This document shows, piece after piece, positions 62,701 through 64,000 of a DNA stretch of 64,000 nt. The position numbers and the translations under genes were made by a program. Source of the DNA: Raphanus sativus (taxonomy: Eukaryota; Streptophyta; Magnoliopsida; Brassicales; Brassicaceae); contig NC_079516.1 in assembly GCF_000801105.2 (NCBI RefSeq), positions 45,550,908 to 45,614,907 on the forward strand. Reading direction: 5' to 3'. The number at the start of each line of letters is the position of its first letter. The first letter of the stretch is position 1. The notes under the pieces were generated by a model that was given only the letters and a program-made list of their open reading frames with translations, was not told the DNA's origin and did not search any database.

Positions 62701-64000
62701 TCAATCAAAAACTCCTTGAGCTTTTCTTTCTTGGATTGTAACCGGCAATCCACCGTTAACCGTTGCTGTGAGACCCGGAGAAAACCGGAGCGTCTGGGTC
62801 GATCCGGGACCCTTGACCCGTGTTTCGAACTTCCTAATCATCGCCACGGCTATTGATTTCATCTCCATAATGGCCATTTCTTTCCCCACACAAGCCCTGG
62901 CTCCGGCTTGGAAAATCGGATACTTAACCGGATTTTCAGGCCGGAATTTACCTTCCTTATCCAACCACCTCTCTGGTTTAAACTCTTCGTAGTCAGGACC
63001 CCAAATGCGGCTCATCCGACCCATTGCGTAAGGATGATACGTGACTCTAGTCCCACCAGTAACATGCGTACCATCAGCCAGGACGTCGTCGTTTAGAGCG
63101 AATTTGGAATCAAATTGAACCGGCGGATACAGTCTCATGCTTTCATACAACGCCGCATGCAAATAATGCATCTCTCTCATTTCGCCGCAAGTGGCAGTAA
63201 CCGACTCAAAACCGGGGCCCATGACCCGGTCCAATTCTTCACGTATCCGGTTCTCAACTTTAGGTTCACGTGTCAATAACCAAAAGAATCCGGTTAAACC
63301 GGCTGCAACGGTGTCCCGACCGGCCAATAGAAAGCTCACGACAATGTCTCGGAGATACTTGTCGTCATCCTCCGCGACAACAGCCATAAACCTCGAGATC
63401 AAATCGTTGTTTTTATTAGTTAAACCGGTTAACCTCCGTTGCTTGATCAAATCTCCGGCTAACCGGTTTATAACATCGATAGATTCTCTAAGCTCTTTCT
63501 CCGACCCGACTTTAAACATTCTTTTGAGTTTCCACAAGAGAGGAGACGGAGCCAGCGCGCGTTTCGCGGACAGCATCGAAGCCGTGTCGAACGCGACGGC
63601 GAACTCCGACGTCGGAAAAGGAAACCGGAGGCAATTCGGGTCGAACCCGAAGCTCAGCTTGCTGATCGTGTCGAACGAGAATCTCCTGAAAACATCTTGC
63701 AGATCCAAAACCGAACCGGAACCGGTTCCGGTCGAGAACGAGCTCAGAACCGGGATCAGACGCGTCTCGATCTCGGCCCTGACGATCTCGTGGGCGAAAA
63801 CTCTGACGGAGACGCTCCCGAGCTCAAGACTCGCGAGCTTCCTCTGGAAACGCCACGTGTCACCGTCGGAGTTGAAGATCCCGCGGCCTAGGAGATCCCC
63901 GAGGATGACGGAGAACTGTTTGCCTTTCGGGTAGTTGTGGAAACGCGTTTTGAGCACGTGCTCGACGTTCGAAGGATTCGCGGTGACGACGCTGTTGAGG
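62701..64000 (-). CDS. CYP94C1: Cytochrome P450 CYP94C1-like (JA-Ile oxidase), 5' end outside window
   Basis: Minus-strand frame open from the window edge to the stop at 62701, about 432 residues, so roughly the first 65 (membrane anchor) are missing. The frame continues upstream as LNSVVTANPSNVEHVLKTRF, so the GTG at 63957 is not the start. P450 signatures are complete: I-helix AGRDTV, K-helix ESMR, FKPERW, and the haem-binding FQAGARACVG (62884-62913) with the Cys thiolate. No intron is visible, as usual for CYP94 genes. CYP94C1 is an ER enzyme that oxidises 12-hydroxy-jasmonoyl-isoleucine to the 12-carboxy form and so turns off jasmonate signalling; it is induced by wounding. Assignment rests on family features and synteny with At2g27690 (from memory). 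Confidence 0.9.
   Translation of the reverse strand, partial: LNSVVTANPSNVEHVLKTRFHNYPKGKQFSVILGDLLGRGIFNSDGDTWRFQRKLASLELGSVSVRVFAHEIVRAEIETRLIPVLSSFSTGTGSGSVLDLQDVFRRFSFDTISKLSFGFDPNCLRFPFPTSEFAVAFDTASMLSAKRALAPSPLLWKLKRMFKVGSEKELRESIDVINRLAGDLIKQRRLTGLTNKNNDLISRFMAVVAEDDDKYLRDIVVSFLLAGRDTVAAGLTGFFWLLTREPKVENRIREELDRVMGPGFESVTATCGEMREMHYLHAALYESMRLYPPVQFDSKFALNDDVLADGTHVTGGTRVTYHPYAMGRMSRIWGPDYEEFKPERWLDKEGKFRPENPVKYPIFQAGARACVGKEMAIMEMKSIAVAMIRKFETRVKGPGSTQTLRFSPGLTATVNGGLPVTIQERKAQGVFD

Noticed and set aside
63191..63934. 247-codon plus-strand frame
   Set aside because: Antisense of the CYP94C1 exon, which has complete P450 motifs on the minus strand.

Overview
This is a gene-poor, repeat-rich stretch of a plant nuclear genome, almost certainly Brassicaceae. 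The background is AT-rich, the introns are short GT-AG plant introns, and the recognisable genes are close relatives of genes clustered on Arabidopsis thaliana chromosome 2 (around At2g27490 to At2g27690, locus names from memory). A Brassica- or Raphanus-like genome would fit, but I cannot fix the species without a search.

Left part (1-8.3 kb): a Helitron 3' end, two Stowaway-like MITEs, a root-type ferredoxin gene (FD3, minus), a 60S ribosomal protein L10a gene (minus, five coding exons, one intron of GC-AG type) and a divergently transcribed dephospho-CoA kinase gene (plus). RPL10a and CoA kinase share a roughly 600 bp intergenic promoter with a telo-box and site II motifs.

Middle left (8.3-23.9 kb): transposon-dominated DNA. 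It holds a long-loop inverted repeat, Helitrons at 9804-11566 and 15326-16112, an L1-type retroposon with a 15 bp target duplication (13419-14847), a degenerate Mutator-like region with an orphan MuDR-N-type exon, and a complete Cassandra-type TRIM retrotransposon whose LTRs carry 5S rRNA-derived sequence (22735-23534). The TFL1-family gene ATC follows at 23.9-25.5 kb with the classic four-exon PEBP structure.

Central part (27.2-50.5 kb): the most striking locus. An 11.4 kb Ty3/gypsy LTR retrotransposon of Tat type (dual RNase H, gag-pol on the minus strand, a spliced extra gene in antisense) is inserted in the first exon of the VPS4/SKD1 AAA-ATPase gene after codon 12, with a perfect 5 bp target duplication (AGTAC) and LTRs that look identical. 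The window shows this locus almost twice. 27275-36892 and 36993-46616 are near-identical and separated by exactly 100 N, and the second copy begins with 15 bp of VPS4 exon before the LTR. This is best read as two overlapping contigs scaffolded end to end, so the true locus should contain one element.

Right part (50.5-64 kb): a convergent DC1 (Cys/His-rich C1) domain gene with a long acidic, low-complexity tail, then about 9 kb of AT-rich intergenic DNA with tandem repeats, a small poly-A retroposon with a 14 bp target duplication and a PIF/Harbinger-like MITE, and finally the 3' part of CYP94C1 (jasmonate oxidation), which runs off the window end. The host genes are functionally unrelated neighbours kept by synteny; there is no operon-like logic. 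No CRISPR, prokaryotic or organellar features were seen.
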